From: Planctomycetota bacterium
Lineage (GTDB): Bacteria; Planctomycetota; B15-G4; SIAN01
Reading direction: 5' to 3'
DNA length: 64,000 bases
Assembly: GCA_016795285.1 (NCBI GenBank)
Contig: JAEUIC010000016.1
Span: 1 to 64,000, forward strand
Shown here: positions 30,502 through 41,526 of the stretch, one piece after another
Position numbering within the stretch: position 1 is the stretch's first letter
Layout of the letters: every line of letters begins with the position of its first letter
Program-made: the position numbers and the translations under genes
Notes under the pieces: model-generated
Database searches by the model: none
Seen by the model: the letters and a program-made list of their open reading frames with translations, nothing else
Told to the model about the DNA's origin: nothing

Positions 30502-31191
30502 GTGGATTCGACGACGCCGGCGCCGATGCCGCAGGCTGCCGAGCGACCGGTGGTGATCGGGCTGCTCGGCGGAATCGGCAGCGGCAAGAGCAGCGTCGCG
30601 CGCCACCTCGCCGCGGCGGGCGCGGCATGGCTCGACGCCGATCGGCTCGCCCACGCCGCCCTCGACGCGCCCGACGTGGTGGCCGCGCTGCGCGAGCGGC
30701 ACGGCGCGTCGCTCACCGTCACCGGCGATCCGCCCCGCATCGACCGCGCCTCGCTCGGCCGCCTCGTCTTCGGCTCGGCGCCGCCGCAGCGCGAGGCGCT
30801 CGCCCACCTCGAATCGCTCCTCCATCCGCGCGTGCGCGCCGAGCTCCTGCGGCGACTCGACGCCCACCTCGCGCAGCGCGACGTTCCGGCGGTGCTGCTC
30901 GACGTGCCGCTGCTGCTCGAGACGGGAGCGTTCGCGCCGCGCTGCGACCTGCTGCTCTTCGTCGAGAGCGAGTCCTCCGCGCGCGCCGCCCGCGTCGCCG
31001 CGCGGCACGGCTTAAGCGCCGCCGAGTTCGCGCGCCGCGAGGCGCTGCAGTGGCCGGTGGCGGAGAAGCGCAAGCGCGCCGACGTCGTGCTGAGCAACCA
31101 AGGCGACGCGGCCGCGCTCGAGCGAGCGGTCGCCGACTGGCTCGCTGCAGCTGGTGGCTTCGCCGGCCTGCCGCGTCGCCCCCGCTCGTGA
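30502..31191 (+). CDS. coaE: dephospho-CoA kinase
   Basis: This 229-residue kinase performs the last step of coenzyme A synthesis. The P-loop GGIGSGKS is at residues 23-30, followed by DADRLAH, and the lid region SESSARAARVAARHGLSAAEF is recognisable. I choose the GTG at 30502 because GGGAG lies eight bases upstream. An ATG eight codons later is possible, and the frame is open further upstream without a good site. The 271 bases between this gene and the divergent BRCT gene hold no other gene. Confidence 0.92.
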   Translation: MDSTTPAPMPQAAERPVVIGLLGGIGSGKSSVARHLAAAGAAWLDADRLAHAALDAPDVVAALRERHGASLTVTGDPPRIDRASLGRLVFGSAPPQREALAHLESLLHPRVRAELLRRLDAHLAQRDVPAVLLDVPLLLETGAFAPRCDLLLFVESESSARAARVAARHGLSAAEFARREALQWPVAEKRKRADVVLSNQGDAAALERAVADWLAAAGGFAGLPRRPRS

Positions 31192-31332
31192 ACCGCCCGC
31201 TCCTCGGTGGCGACGAGGGGCTCCTCCGAGGCGCGGGGGAGCGCTACGCTCCGCTCCATTCGCGCGCGTCATGAGGCCGTCATCCGTCGCGAGATCCACG
31301 GCGCGCGTCCTTCCCATTTCCGGAGATCGTCG

Positions 31333-32067
31333 ATGCGTCAAGCGCTGAAGCTCGGCGCGATCCTGCTCGGATCGTGCCTCTCGCTGATGCCGGAATCGTT
31401 CGGCTTCGGCTGAGGTCCTGGCTGCGGCTCCGGTGGAGCTGCAGGGTCGTCGGGTGGTGCGGGCGCGGGCCCGAGCGCCGGTTCCGGTGCTGGCGGCGTG
31501 CGAACGGGAGGAGGCGGCTTCGGCCGTCGACGCGCCTCGAACACCGGCAGCGGCGACGGCGGCGGCTCCGAAGCGGACCTCTTCACGCCGGGCCAGGACG
31601 GCAACCTCTCGTGGAACGGCACGCAGCCGATCGGCAGCAAGCCGCTGCTCGTCTACGTCTTCAATGGCCACGTCTACGACGGCAGCCTGTTCGACTACAG
31701 CAAGCGGCTCGAGACGGAGCTGCTGAAGAACCCCGAGGTCATCAAGGAAGCGCGCGACTTCGTCTGCGAGAAGGTCTGCATCGGCGACCACGAGTTCCTG
31801 CGCAAGGTGAAGGGGCGTGAACCGGTCACCGCCTACCTCGCCGGCAACTTCGCGAAGCCCGAGCAGCGCAAGGTGCAGCTCTTCTTCCTCGACTCGACCG
31901 GTTCGCTCATCTCGGTCTGGAACGACCCGAAGGCGATCAAGGAGGGCGCGCCGGCGCTGCTGCGCGAGATGCGCAAGGCGAAGGAAGTGAACGCCAAGCG
32001 CCTCGCCGAACTCGCCGCGAAGAAAGCGGCCGAACCGGCGAAGGGAGAGCCGCCCGCGAAGCAGTGA
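31333..32067 (+). CDS. candidate selenoprotein: secreted thioredoxin-like protein with in-frame UGA at codon 27
   Basis: An ATG at 31333, seven bases after GGAG, opens a 26-codon signal sequence (ALKLGAILLGSCLSLMP) with a possible lipobox LGSC at Cys15. A TGA at 31411-31413 interrupts it, but the same frame stays open to 32067. If UGA is read as selenocysteine the product has 244 residues. Sec27 would sit in UGPGC (UxxxC), followed by a Gly/Ser/Ala linker and then a thioredoxin-like body (GSKPLLVYVFNGHVYDG, with Cys145 and Cys149 as CxxxC). Without read-through the body would start at GTG 31498 with no ribosome site and no signal peptide. A caution is that 11 of the 28 codons after the UGA end in A/T, more than in neighbouring genes. 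Confidence 0.45.
31411..31444 (+). promoter_or_regulatory. SECIS-like hairpin directly after the in-frame UGA
   Basis: After the UGA (31411-31413) and eight bases, CTGCGGCTCC (31422-31431) pairs with GGAGCTGCAG (31435-31444): ten pairs with one G-U. The apical loop is GGU, and it begins 18 bases after the UGA. Bacterial SECIS elements are known to lie immediately 3' of the UGA, with an apical loop containing an early G at roughly this distance. Stable hairpins also arise by chance in GC-rich DNA, so this is suggestive only. Confidence 0.45.
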
Positions 32068-32081
32068 GCGGCGCGAGTGGA

Positions 32082-33182
32082 TCAGCGCTCGTCCTGACGA
32101 CCGTGCGACGCCCCGGATCGGGCCACTCGATCCGGGGCGTCGTCCTTCCCGAACCGATCGAGCTCCTGCTGCGCCGACGTCGCGATCGGCAGCCCCTTCA
32201 TCCCGCGCGCGATCGCGGCGAGGCGCTTCTTCGCTCCGGCACGATCGCCGCCGCGCGCCAGCTCGAGCGCATCCTCGATCAGCCCCTCCGCCTCCTCGAT
32301 CAGCGCCGCCTGCAGCTCCACGATCCACGCCGTCATCGCCGCCGTCTTGAGCGGCCGCGGCAGCTCGGCGTCCTTGCTGCCGCGCTGCTCCGCCTGCAGC
32401 AGCTTGCCGAGCTCGCGATGGACGTGCGCGCCGCCGCGCTTCTCGCGCGAATCGACCAGCGCGCGCACGCTCTTCAGCAGCGCGACGTACTCGCCGTAAC
32501 CCATCCACGGCCCGGCTCGCTCCTTGGTCGCGTGGGCGAGCTCCTCCTGCAGCCGCGCGAGCGTCAGCTGGTGCCCCTCGGCGCGCGCGAGCTCGATCCC
32601 GTCCGCGCCGACGAAGACGTGCAGCGGATTCCAGTACTCGCGCTGCGCGAAGGTGTCGCGCACGACGAGGTAGCTCGCGCGATGGTCGTCGCAGCTGCAG
32701 CGGAACAGCTCGCACCACGCGACCGTCGCACCGGCCACCGTCCGCTCCTTCGCCGGATGCGCCTTGCCGTCGAACGCCGCGACCAGCACCACCTTCTGCG
32801 AGAGGGCGCCGAACCCCTCCTTCGAGTAGACGGCGCTGCTCATCGTCTGGAAGCCCGCGCTCTGGTCGTCGCTCAGGATCGCCAGCACAGGTACGTTTCG
32901 GCGCGCGGACTCGGCGAGCGCGGCCAGCCAGTCGCCGGTCCAACGCACCTCGTCGGGTTTCTTCTCGGCGGGCACCTCGAACTCGAGGCGCGAGCGGGCG
33001 CGCCGCGTCAGCAGGCCGACCTCGTCCGTTCCGCGCGCGGCGGCGCTGGCGCTCGCGCGCGGCGCGACCGCAGCGAACGCCGGAACGAGCGGCGTGGCCG
33101 GCAGCGCCGCGAGCGCCAGCGTCCACGCGCCGATCGCGAGCCCGCGCGCCGCCCGATCCGCGATCGGTCGCTCCTTCGCCAC
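32082..33182 (-). CDS. secreted thioredoxin-fold-like protein (function unknown)
   Basis: This 366-residue protein starts at GTG 33182, with GGAGG seven bases upstream, and has a hydrophobic export segment at about residues 15-38. The body begins with DEVRWTGDWLAALAESARRNVPVLAILSDDQ, which resembles the opening strand and helix of thioredoxin-like proteins. No CxxC is present at the usual place. A Cys cluster WCELFRCSCDD follows later. The C-terminal ~130 residues are helical. It converges on the candidate selenoprotein with a 14-base gap, and both have the same general fold. Exact role unknown. Confidence 0.7.
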   Translation of the reverse strand: MAKERPIADRAARGLAIGAWTLALAALPATPLVPAFAAVAPRASASAAARGTDEVGLLTRRARSRLEFEVPAEKKPDEVRWTGDWLAALAESARRNVPVLAILSDDQSAGFQTMSSAVYSKEGFGALSQKVVLVAAFDGKAHPAKERTVAGATVAWCELFRCSCDDHRASYLVVRDTFAQREYWNPLHVFVGADGIELARAEGHQLTLARLQEELAHATKERAGPWMGYGEYVALLKSVRALVDSREKRGGAHVHRELGKLLQAEQRGSKDAELPRPLKTAAMTAWIVELQAALIEEAEGLIEDALELARGGDRAGAKKRLAAIARGMKGLPIATSAQQELDRFGKDDAPDRVARSGASHGRQDER

Positions 33183-33231
33183 GGTGGCACCTCCGGCTGC
33201 GGCTTCCGCTTCCCGTCCTCGCGGAACGAAT

Positions 33232-33977
33232 CTACTGCCGACGTCCGCCCGCGCGACGGCGAGCCGCCTCGGCGCGCCGCTCGTCCTGTGCACGCTGCTC
33301 GGAGCGCACCCGCTCGAGCTGCGCGGCGATCTGCTCGCGCAGTGCCGGCAGGCCGCCGCCGCCGCGCACCACGCGATCGTCGCCCGCCGCCCCCTCGGCC
33401 CCCTCGTCGCCACTGCTCGCGCCACGCGCTTCGCCCGGCGCGCCCGCGGCCGCCCGCGCCGCGGCAGCGCCCGGCTTGAGCGGGCCGCGCGAACCGGCGC
33501 GCGCCGCCGCCGCCGCCGCCGCTTCCGCCCCCGCCTGCTCCCAGCGCGCCTCGCCCTCCTCGGCCTCCCGCAGCGCCGCGACCACCGCCGCCAGCGACGC
33601 GGCGGCGCCACCGTCGTCCGGCTGCTCGAGGAGCAGCTCCGCCAACGCCGCGCGCGCGTCGCGCAACTCCCCCGCAACGGTCTGCCACTGCGCGCGCGCA
33701 TCGGCGACCGCCTTCGCGCTCGGCCGTCGCGGCGGCGCGCTCGGCCGCGGCCGACCGCGCGCCCGCTCGAAGCGCGCGCGCGCGAAGTCGTAGCTCGCGG
33801 CACGCGCGAGCGGCCGATCGTCGCTCGCGCGCAACGCCGCGAACTCCGCCGCCGCCACGTCGTACTCCCCCGCCATCGCCCGTTCGAGCGCCGCCTCGAG
33901 CGCCGCATCGCCGCTCGAGCGCGACGGCGCATCGAGCGCGAAGAGCAGCAGGGCCCGCGCCAGCGGCAGTCGCTTCG

Positions 33978-33981
<4 letters not shown>
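33232..33981 (-). CDS. low-complexity helical protein of the VWA/MoxR cluster (BatC/E-like)
   Basis: This 249-residue protein begins MTKRLPLARALLLF and has a helical, TPR-like region (MAGEYDVAAAEFAALRASDD), then a long Ala/Glu/Arg/Gly-rich stretch ending in basic coiled coil. Its ATG overlaps the stop of the VWA gene upstream by four bases, so it belongs to the cluster. In Bat-type clusters the last genes often encode such TPR proteins. I infer membership from position more than from sequence. Confidence 0.65.
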
Positions 33982-34765
<784 letters not shown>

Positions 34766-34769
<4 letters not shown>

Positions 34770-35734
34770 GGCGCGCTCCGCAGCCACCGCCGCTCGACCA
34801 CGCTCATCAGCAGCCAGCCGATCAGCACGACGATCCACGCCCGGTTGCCGAGCGGCTGCTCGACGACCCCTTCGCGGCGCACGGTCGGGCGCTGCTCGAG
34901 CGCGTCGATGGTCGCCCATGCCGCCGTGAGCGCGCTCTCGTCGCGCGCCACGAACGCGCTGCCGCCCGTCTCCGCCGCGATCGACTCGAGCAGCGCGGTG
35001 TCGACCGCCGCCGTCCCGCTGCCGAACTCCTCGCCGGCGCCGAGCGCGATCGGATAGACGCGCACCCCTTCGGAGCGGCAGTAGGCCGCCCCGTCCTGCG
35101 GCTCGATCGGGCCGACGTTGTTCGCGCCATCGGTGACGAGGATCAGCGCGCGCGTGCGGCCGCTGCCGGCGGCGAGGCGCGCCGCCCCCTCGGCGAGCGC
35201 GACGCCGATGCCGGTGCGATCCTCGTCGCTCGCCGGCGCCACCGTCGACGCCGCGTCGAGCTGCGCCATGAAGAGCGCCGCGTCCCAGGTGAGCGGGCAG
35301 CGCAGCCGCGGATAGCGGGCGAAGGTGAGCAGGCCGATCCGATCGCCGGCGCGCCGCCCTGCGAAGGTGCGCGCGGCGGCGCGCGCCGCATCGAAACGAC
35401 GGCTCGCGAAGGAGCCGGCGAGCGTCGCCGTCATCGACGACGACGCGTCGAGCACGACCAGCAGGTCGACGCCCGGCCGCTCGTCGTGGACCGCGCGGCG
35501 GGTGAGGCGCGGCGCCGCCAGCGCGACCGCGAAGAGCGCCAGCAGGGCGAGTCGCAGGTGCGGCCACGCGGCAGCAAGGCGATCGCGCCACGAACGCGGC
35601 AGCTCGGCGAGCCAGCCGAAGTCGGCGAACGCGACGCCCGCCGCGCGCCGCCGGCGCCGCCACCCTTCAGCGAGCAGCAGCAGCGGCAGCGTCGCCAGCA
35701 GCAGGCGCGGATCGGAGAGGGCGAGGCCGCTCAT
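34766..35734 (-). CDS. VWA-domain membrane protein (BatA-like)
   Basis: This 322-residue protein has two N-terminal membrane helices, a VWA domain with intact metal-site motif DASSS and the later TDGANN, and a C-terminal membrane helix (AWIVVLIGWLLMSVV). It is the canonical BatA layout. Its ATG at 35734 overlaps the upstream stop codon by four bases. It acts with the MoxR ATPase encoded four genes upstream, by analogy with Bat systems. Confidence 0.85.
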
Positions 35735-36669
35735 CGATCGCCCGCCGCGAGCGCCGCGAACAACCGTTCGCCGAGGTCGGCCGCGAGCGCGGCCGGGCCG
35801 TCCGCCGCGAAGCGGGCGCGCTCGAGCTCCTCGAGCAGCGCGCGCCACTGCGCCTGCTGCGTCGCCGGCCACGCTCCCGCGCCGTCCGCGAGGAGCAACT
35901 CGGCAGCGACCCACTCGTAGCGGCAGTCGCCGCTGCGCGCCGCGAACTCCGCGCGCAGCAGTTGCGCCACGCGCGCGCACCAGGCGCGCCGCGCCGCGGC
36001 CTCGACCGGCAGCGGAGTGCGCAAGAGCGCGCGCTCGAGCGCCGCAGCGTGGACGGCGGGCGCTGCCTCGGCAGCCGCGCTGCGGCGCACGCGCCGTCGC
36101 TGCCACCGCGCCGCCAGCAGGAGCGCCGCCGCGAGGCCCGCCGCCCACCACGCGCGCGACCAGCCCTTCGCGCCGGTCGGCTCCGAACGGTCGGCGCGCC
36201 GCCACTCCGCGAACGGCGGCGGCGCGTCGCCGTCGCCCCACGGCGCGCGCACTTCGACGACGAACGGCTCGCTGGCGAGCAGCTGCTCGGCCCCCTCGAG
36301 CGTGGTGAGCCGCAGCGGGACCGCAGCGATCGAGAAGCGGCCCGGCGCGCACGCTTGCAGCTCGAAGGTGAGGCGCGCCGGCGCTGCGCTGCGCGCCTCC
36401 GCCGCGACGCCCTGCTGTTCGAGCAGGAGCAGCGCCGGATCGAGCGCGAAGCGACCGCCGACCGCGAGCTCCGCGCCGTCCGCCGCCTCGACCTCGAAGG
36501 TGCAGCGGCACCGCCCGCCGAGCGGGACTTCCTTCGGCTCGACCACCACCCGCGCGACCGCCGCGCCGCTCGACTCGCGCAGCTCGTCCTGCAGGGTGAA
36601 CGACGGCGCGGCGAACGACGGCGCCGCGAGCAGCAGCGCCGCGCCGCACGCCCTCCACGCCCCGCTCAT
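35731..36669 (-). CDS. BatD-like membrane protein
   Basis: This 312-residue protein has a signal peptide (ACGAALLLAAPSFA), an extracytoplasmic beta-rich domain starting VARVVVEPKEVPLGGRCRC, one membrane helix (WWAAGLAAALLLAARW) and a cytoplasmic helical domain. This layout matches BatD/oxygen-tolerance proteins in MoxR-VWA clusters, but shorter. ATG 36669 overlaps the DUF58 stop codon. Confidence 0.72.
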   Translation of the reverse strand: MSGAWRACGAALLLAAPSFAAPSFTLQDELRESSGAAVARVVVEPKEVPLGGRCRCTFEVEAADGAELAVGGRFALDPALLLLEQQGVAAEARSAAPARLTFELQACAPGRFSIAAVPLRLTTLEGAEQLLASEPFVVEVRAPWGDGDAPPPFAEWRRADRSEPTGAKGWSRAWWAAGLAAALLLAARWQRRRVRRSAAAEAAPAVHAAALERALLRTPLPVEAAARRAWCARVAQLLRAEFAARSGDCRYEWVAAELLLADGAGAWPATQQAQWRALLEELERARFAADGPAALAADLGERLFAALAAGDR

Positions 36670-37556
36670 CGCCCCCTCCGCAGCGCGCGCCGTCGCGCCC
36701 ACGCCAGCAACGGCGCACCGAGATCGCCGTCGGCATCGAGCTCGAGCCATTCGGCGCCGAGCCGCGTCGCGCGCGCCGCCGCCGCTTCCTTCGCCGCCGC
36801 CATCCGCTCCAGCAACGCCGCGCGCACCCGCCGATCGCCGAGGTCGACGACGCGTTGCGCGCCTCCTTCGGGGTCGTCGAACCGCCAACGGCCGCGGGTC
36901 GGCAACGAGGCGAGCAGCCCCGCGCGCAACGCGACCAGCACGAGGTCGTGGCGCGCCGCCACGCGGGCGAGCGTCGCGTCGCTCGCCGACGACTGCATGT
37001 CGCTCACCACCATCAGCAGGAGCGGCCGACCGCGGATGCGCAGCACCGCCTCGAGCGCCGCGTCGAGGTCGGTGGCCGCCGTCTCGCCGGCGAACTGCAG
37101 CCACTGCGTCACCAGCGCGAGCAGCGCCGTGACGCCGGGCCGCGGCGCGAACCAGCGCTCGAGCTCGCGCGCGAAGATCGCGGCACCGACCCGATCGCCC
37201 GCTTGCGCCGCCGACCAGCCGAGCACGGTCAGGAGCTCCGCCGCGGCCGCTCGCCACGGGCGGCGCCCCGCCGCGCGCGCCGTGCTGCGCGAACCGTCGA
37301 GCAGCAGCAGCAGCGACTGCTCGCGCTCCTCGTCGTAGCGCTTCACCTGCAGGCGGCCGGTGCGCGCCGAGACGTTCCAGTCGAGCGTGCGCGCGTCGTC
37401 GCCGACCACGTAGTCGCGCACCTCGGCGAACTCGACGCCGGCGCCGCGCCGCGCGCATGACCAGGCGCCGCCGAGCCCCGCACGCACCGCCTCGCGCGCC
37501 CGCACTTCGAGCGCGCGCACGGTCGCGAGGACGCGCGGGTCGAGCGGCGTCTCCAC
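36666..37556 (-). CDS. DUF58 domain protein
   Basis: This 296-residue protein matches DUF58, the partner of MoxR ATPases. It shows EVRDYVVGDDARTLDWNVSA and LQVKRYDEEREQ, followed by a VWA-like fold (LLLLLDGSRST). It is soluble and cytoplasmic. GTG start at 37556, ten bases after the moxR stop codon. Confidence 0.92.
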   Translation of the reverse strand: METPLDPRVLATVRALEVRAREAVRAGLGGAWSCARRGAGVEFAEVRDYVVGDDARTLDWNVSARTGRLQVKRYDEEREQSLLLLLDGSRSTARAAGRRPWRAAAAELLTVLGWSAAQAGDRVGAAIFARELERWFAPRPGVTALLALVTQWLQFAGETAATDLDAALEAVLRIRGRPLLLMVVSDMQSSASDATLARVAARHDLVLVALRAGLLASLPTRGRWRFDDPEGGAQRVVDLGDRRVRAALLERMAAAKEAAAARATRLGAEWLELDADGDLGAPLLAWARRRALRRGR

Positions 37557-37566
37557 GGCGAGCCGC

Positions 37567-38562
<996 letters not shown>

Positions 38563-38577
38563 TCGATCACCACCCGA

Positions 38578-41487
38578 TCACCTTCCCGTCTCCGCCGGAT
38601 GGGACGCCGCCTGGGTCGAGATCACCTCGCGCCAGCGTCCCGCGAGCTGCGCGATCGAATCGCGCGTCGCGTCGCTCGCCAACGTGCCGAGCGAACGGCC
38701 ATGCGTCGCCTCGAGCAGCTCGAGCGCGCTGCGGCGCACGAACCAGCGCTCGTCCTCGACCGCAGCCACCAGCAGGCGCTGGAACGCCGGATCGCGGCGG
38801 TCGTCGCCGACCGGAACCAGCGCGCCCCCCTCCTTCAACGCGGTGAGGAAGTGGTCGAGGTGGCTCGCGCTCGGGGCGGCCTCATGCAACGAACGAAACC
38901 GCCACGTCTCGGTTCCCGGATCGTGGCAGAAGAGGTAGGTGAGCAGCGTCTGCGCGCGCCGGTGCGACTTCTCCTGCTCGAGGTCCTGCAGCAGCGTCGG
39001 CACCGCATCCATCTCGCCGAGGTCGGCGAGTCCGTAGGCCGCCTCGCGCGCGAGCGCCCCCTGCTCCTCGGCGAGCAGCCGGCGCAGCCGTCCGGTCGCG
39101 AGCGGCCGCGGCAGTCCCTTGATGCCCGCCAGCGCGAGTCGCCCGAGCGCTTCGGTCGGCCCGCGCTCGCGCGCCACCGCTTCGAGCGCCGCGGCGCCCG
39201 CCTCGTCGCCGCGCCGCCCGATCCCTTCGAGCGCCGCCGCCGCCAGCGCGCTGTCCTCGCCGTGCGCCGTCGCCACCAGGAAGGCGAGCGCGTCGTCGCG
39301 CTTCGACAAGCCGAGCAGCCGCAGCGCCTCGGCACGCACCGCCGGCGGCGCCGACTGCGCCTGCTCGAGCAGCAGCGCGACGCCCGCCTCGCCGCCCTGA
39401 CGCGCCAGCAGCGCGAGCGCCTTGCCGCGCACGCGCTCCTCCTGATCGCCGCGCGCCAGCGCGACCAGCCGCTCTTCCGGCAGCGCGACGCCGGCGCGCT
39501 CGGCGACCGTGAGCGCCGCCAGCCGCACCAGCGGGCGCGCGTCGTCGAGCGCGCGGCTCGCGCGATCCATCCGGACCAGCACGTTCACCAGCGACTCGAG
39601 CGCCGCCCCGCCGCGCGGGGTGAGCGCGTCGACCACGCGGTCGAAGGCGTCGTCGCGGCCCGTCGAGACCAACAGGTCGATCAGCTTCTGCGTGCGCGCG
39701 TCGCCGAACGGCAGCTTCATCAGAAGCGCCGCGAGCGTGTCGATCTGCGTGGCGCGCACCGCGCTGCCGAGCCCGTCGATCCGCTCGAGCACGCGGAAGG
39801 CGCTGCGCATCGCGACCGGGTCGTCGCCGGAAAGGGGCAAGAGCGCGAGGTCGAGCAGGCGCGAGCGGCGCGCCGCGGCATCGGCGTGGGTGGAGAACCA
39901 CGCCTGCTCCTCGGCGAAGCGGCTCGGGAAGGTCGTGTCGAGCGGCAAGAGCAGCTGCCAGAGGCCCGGCTCGGCGGCGCCGCGGAGCAGCCGCTCGAAC
40001 CGCTCGGCCGCCGCCGTCTCGCTCGACAGGGCGACGACGCGCTCCTTGCCGCGCGTGGCGAGGCGCACCACGAGGTCGTCGGCTCGCGGCGCATCGAGCT
40101 GGCGCGGCAGTTCGCCGGCGAGCAGCCCCGCCTCCTGCAGCTTCGCGAGCAGCGTCCGCATCTCTTCGGCGGCGACGTAGATCGCGCCCGGCCGCTCGCC
40201 CGCCGCGATGGCGCCGCGGTGGCGCTCGCCGCAGAGGAGCAGCTCCGGCTGCAGCGCTCCGGTCGCGTCGGCGCGCTGCACCGTCACCACCGCGTCCTGG
40301 CCGTCCTCGTCGAGCACCAGCGTCTGCAGCTCGCGCTTGCCCTCGAAGCGGGCGTTCGGATTCGCGGCGAACCACTCGCGCCACGCCGGCACGCTGGTGC
40401 CGAGCCGTTCGCCGGTCAGCAGCTCGAGCGTGGTGACCGCCGCCTTGAAGCAGAGCTCGAAGTCGCCGAAGAAGCGGCCGCGGATCACCACGTCGGCGAG
40501 CGCCGGCACCACCTGCTCCTGCGTGACCGCCGCGCGCTCCTCGTTGCGATAGCCGATCATCCCGCAGACGACGCAGGCGGTGGCGCGCAGCAGCGCGTCG
40601 CTCGTCTGCAACATCGGCAGGTAGTGGTCGAAGAGCGTCTCCGGCAGGAGCGGCGTGGCGGTGCGCTGCTCGTGCAGCACCAGCGCGAGCGCGGCGTGGA
40701 GGTTCCTGCGCTCCCGCTCGCCTCCGGCCAGGCGCACCAGCTCGGCGATCTGCGCCGCGTCGTCCTGCCACGAGAGGAGCTTGGTGACGGCGCTGGCGAG
40801 CGGCGGATTGCGGTCGCCGAGGAACCGCTCGAGCGCGACCGCCGGCAGGGTCGGCTCCTTCAGCTCGGCGAGCAGCTCGAAGAGGTCGAGGCGCACGGCG
40901 TCGGAGCGGGTCGCGGTGAGCTTCTCGAGCAGTGCGACGCGCACCGCCGGCGTCGCGCGCAGCCGCAGCAACGCCGTGGCGGCGCCGCGCAACGGTGCCT
41001 GCTCGCTCTCGAGGAAGCGCAGCGCGAGCGCGCCGCCCCGCTCGGCATCGAGTTCATGGAGGGAGGCGAGCAGCGGCGCGAAGCGGGCGCGCTGGCGCGG
41101 ATCAGCGAAGAGTTTCTCGACCTCGGCGAACGACTCGCCGTCGTTCAGCAGGCAGAGCGCGCGCGCCGCGGCCGACCGCTCGAGGACGGTGCCCCCCTTC
41201 AATCGCTGGCGGAGCAACGGGAGCAGGTCGGGGCCGCGGGCGACGAGGGCACCGATCGCCCGCTCGCCCGCCTCGGCGGGCCACGTGGTGATCAGCGGCA
41301 GCGCCTTCTCGAGCGCCGCTTCGGGAGTGACGACCGCGTCGGCCGCAGCGCCACCGGCTTTCGGCCGCTTCCCCCCATCGAACTCGGGACGGTCGCGATC
41401 TTTGGGCTTCGCGGAGCCGCTGCTCTGGGCAGAAGCGGTGGACAAACCGACGACCAATGCGGCCATCGCCGCCGGCAACTTCCACAT
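38578..41487 (-). CDS. large secreted HEAT-type repeat protein
   Basis: This 969-residue protein has a signal peptide (LPAAMAALVVGLSTASA) and many ~30-40 residue helical pairs with HEAT character, such as ERSAAARALCLLND, VRAEALRLLGLSKRDDALAFLV and AREAAYGLADLGEMDAVPTLL. A middle segment (about 390-500) looks different and may be a separate domain. Such scaffolds usually bind proteins or, in planctomycetes, accompany dehydrogenases and heme proteins, but none is adjacent. It is followed by the moxR cluster 15 bases downstream. Confidence 0.78.
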   Translation of the reverse strand: MWKLPAAMAALVVGLSTASAQSSGSAKPKDRDRPEFDGGKRPKAGGAAADAVVTPEAALEKALPLITTWPAEAGERAIGALVARGPDLLPLLRQRLKGGTVLERSAAARALCLLNDGESFAEVEKLFADPRQRARFAPLLASLHELDAERGGALALRFLESEQAPLRGAATALLRLRATPAVRVALLEKLTATRSDAVRLDLFELLAELKEPTLPAVALERFLGDRNPPLASAVTKLLSWQDDAAQIAELVRLAGGERERRNLHAALALVLHEQRTATPLLPETLFDHYLPMLQTSDALLRATACVVCGMIGYRNEERAAVTQEQVVPALADVVIRGRFFGDFELCFKAAVTTLELLTGERLGTSVPAWREWFAANPNARFEGKRELQTLVLDEDGQDAVVTVQRADATGALQPELLLCGERHRGAIAAGERPGAIYVAAEEMRTLLAKLQEAGLLAGELPRQLDAPRADDLVVRLATRGKERVVALSSETAAAERFERLLRGAAEPGLWQLLLPLDTTFPSRFAEEQAWFSTHADAAARRSRLLDLALLPLSGDDPVAMRSAFRVLERIDGLGSAVRATQIDTLAALLMKLPFGDARTQKLIDLLVSTGRDDAFDRVVDALTPRGGAALESLVNVLVRMDRASRALDDARPLVRLAALTVAERAGVALPEERLVALARGDQEERVRGKALALLARQGGEAGVALLLEQAQSAPPAVRAEALRLLGLSKRDDALAFLVATAHGEDSALAAAALEGIGRRGDEAGAAALEAVARERGPTEALGRLALAGIKGLPRPLATGRLRRLLAEEQGALAREAAYGLADLGEMDAVPTLLQDLEQEKSHRRAQTLLTYLFCHDPGTETWRFRSLHEAAPSASHLDHFLTALKEGGALVPVGDDRRDPAFQRLLVAAVEDERWFVRRSALELLEATHGRSLGTLASDATRDSIAQLAGRWREVISTQAASHPAETGR

Positions 41488-41526
41488 GGCTGTTGTTCAC
41501 CTCTGCGCTTGCGAAGGGGCAGCGAA

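Noticed and set aside
31414..31515. A +1 frameshift rather than UGA read-through at 31411
   Set aside because: The shifted frame there has higher GC3, but it leads into Arg/Ala-rich sequence that does not join the thioredoxin-like frame, so a second shift would be needed. Not fully excluded.
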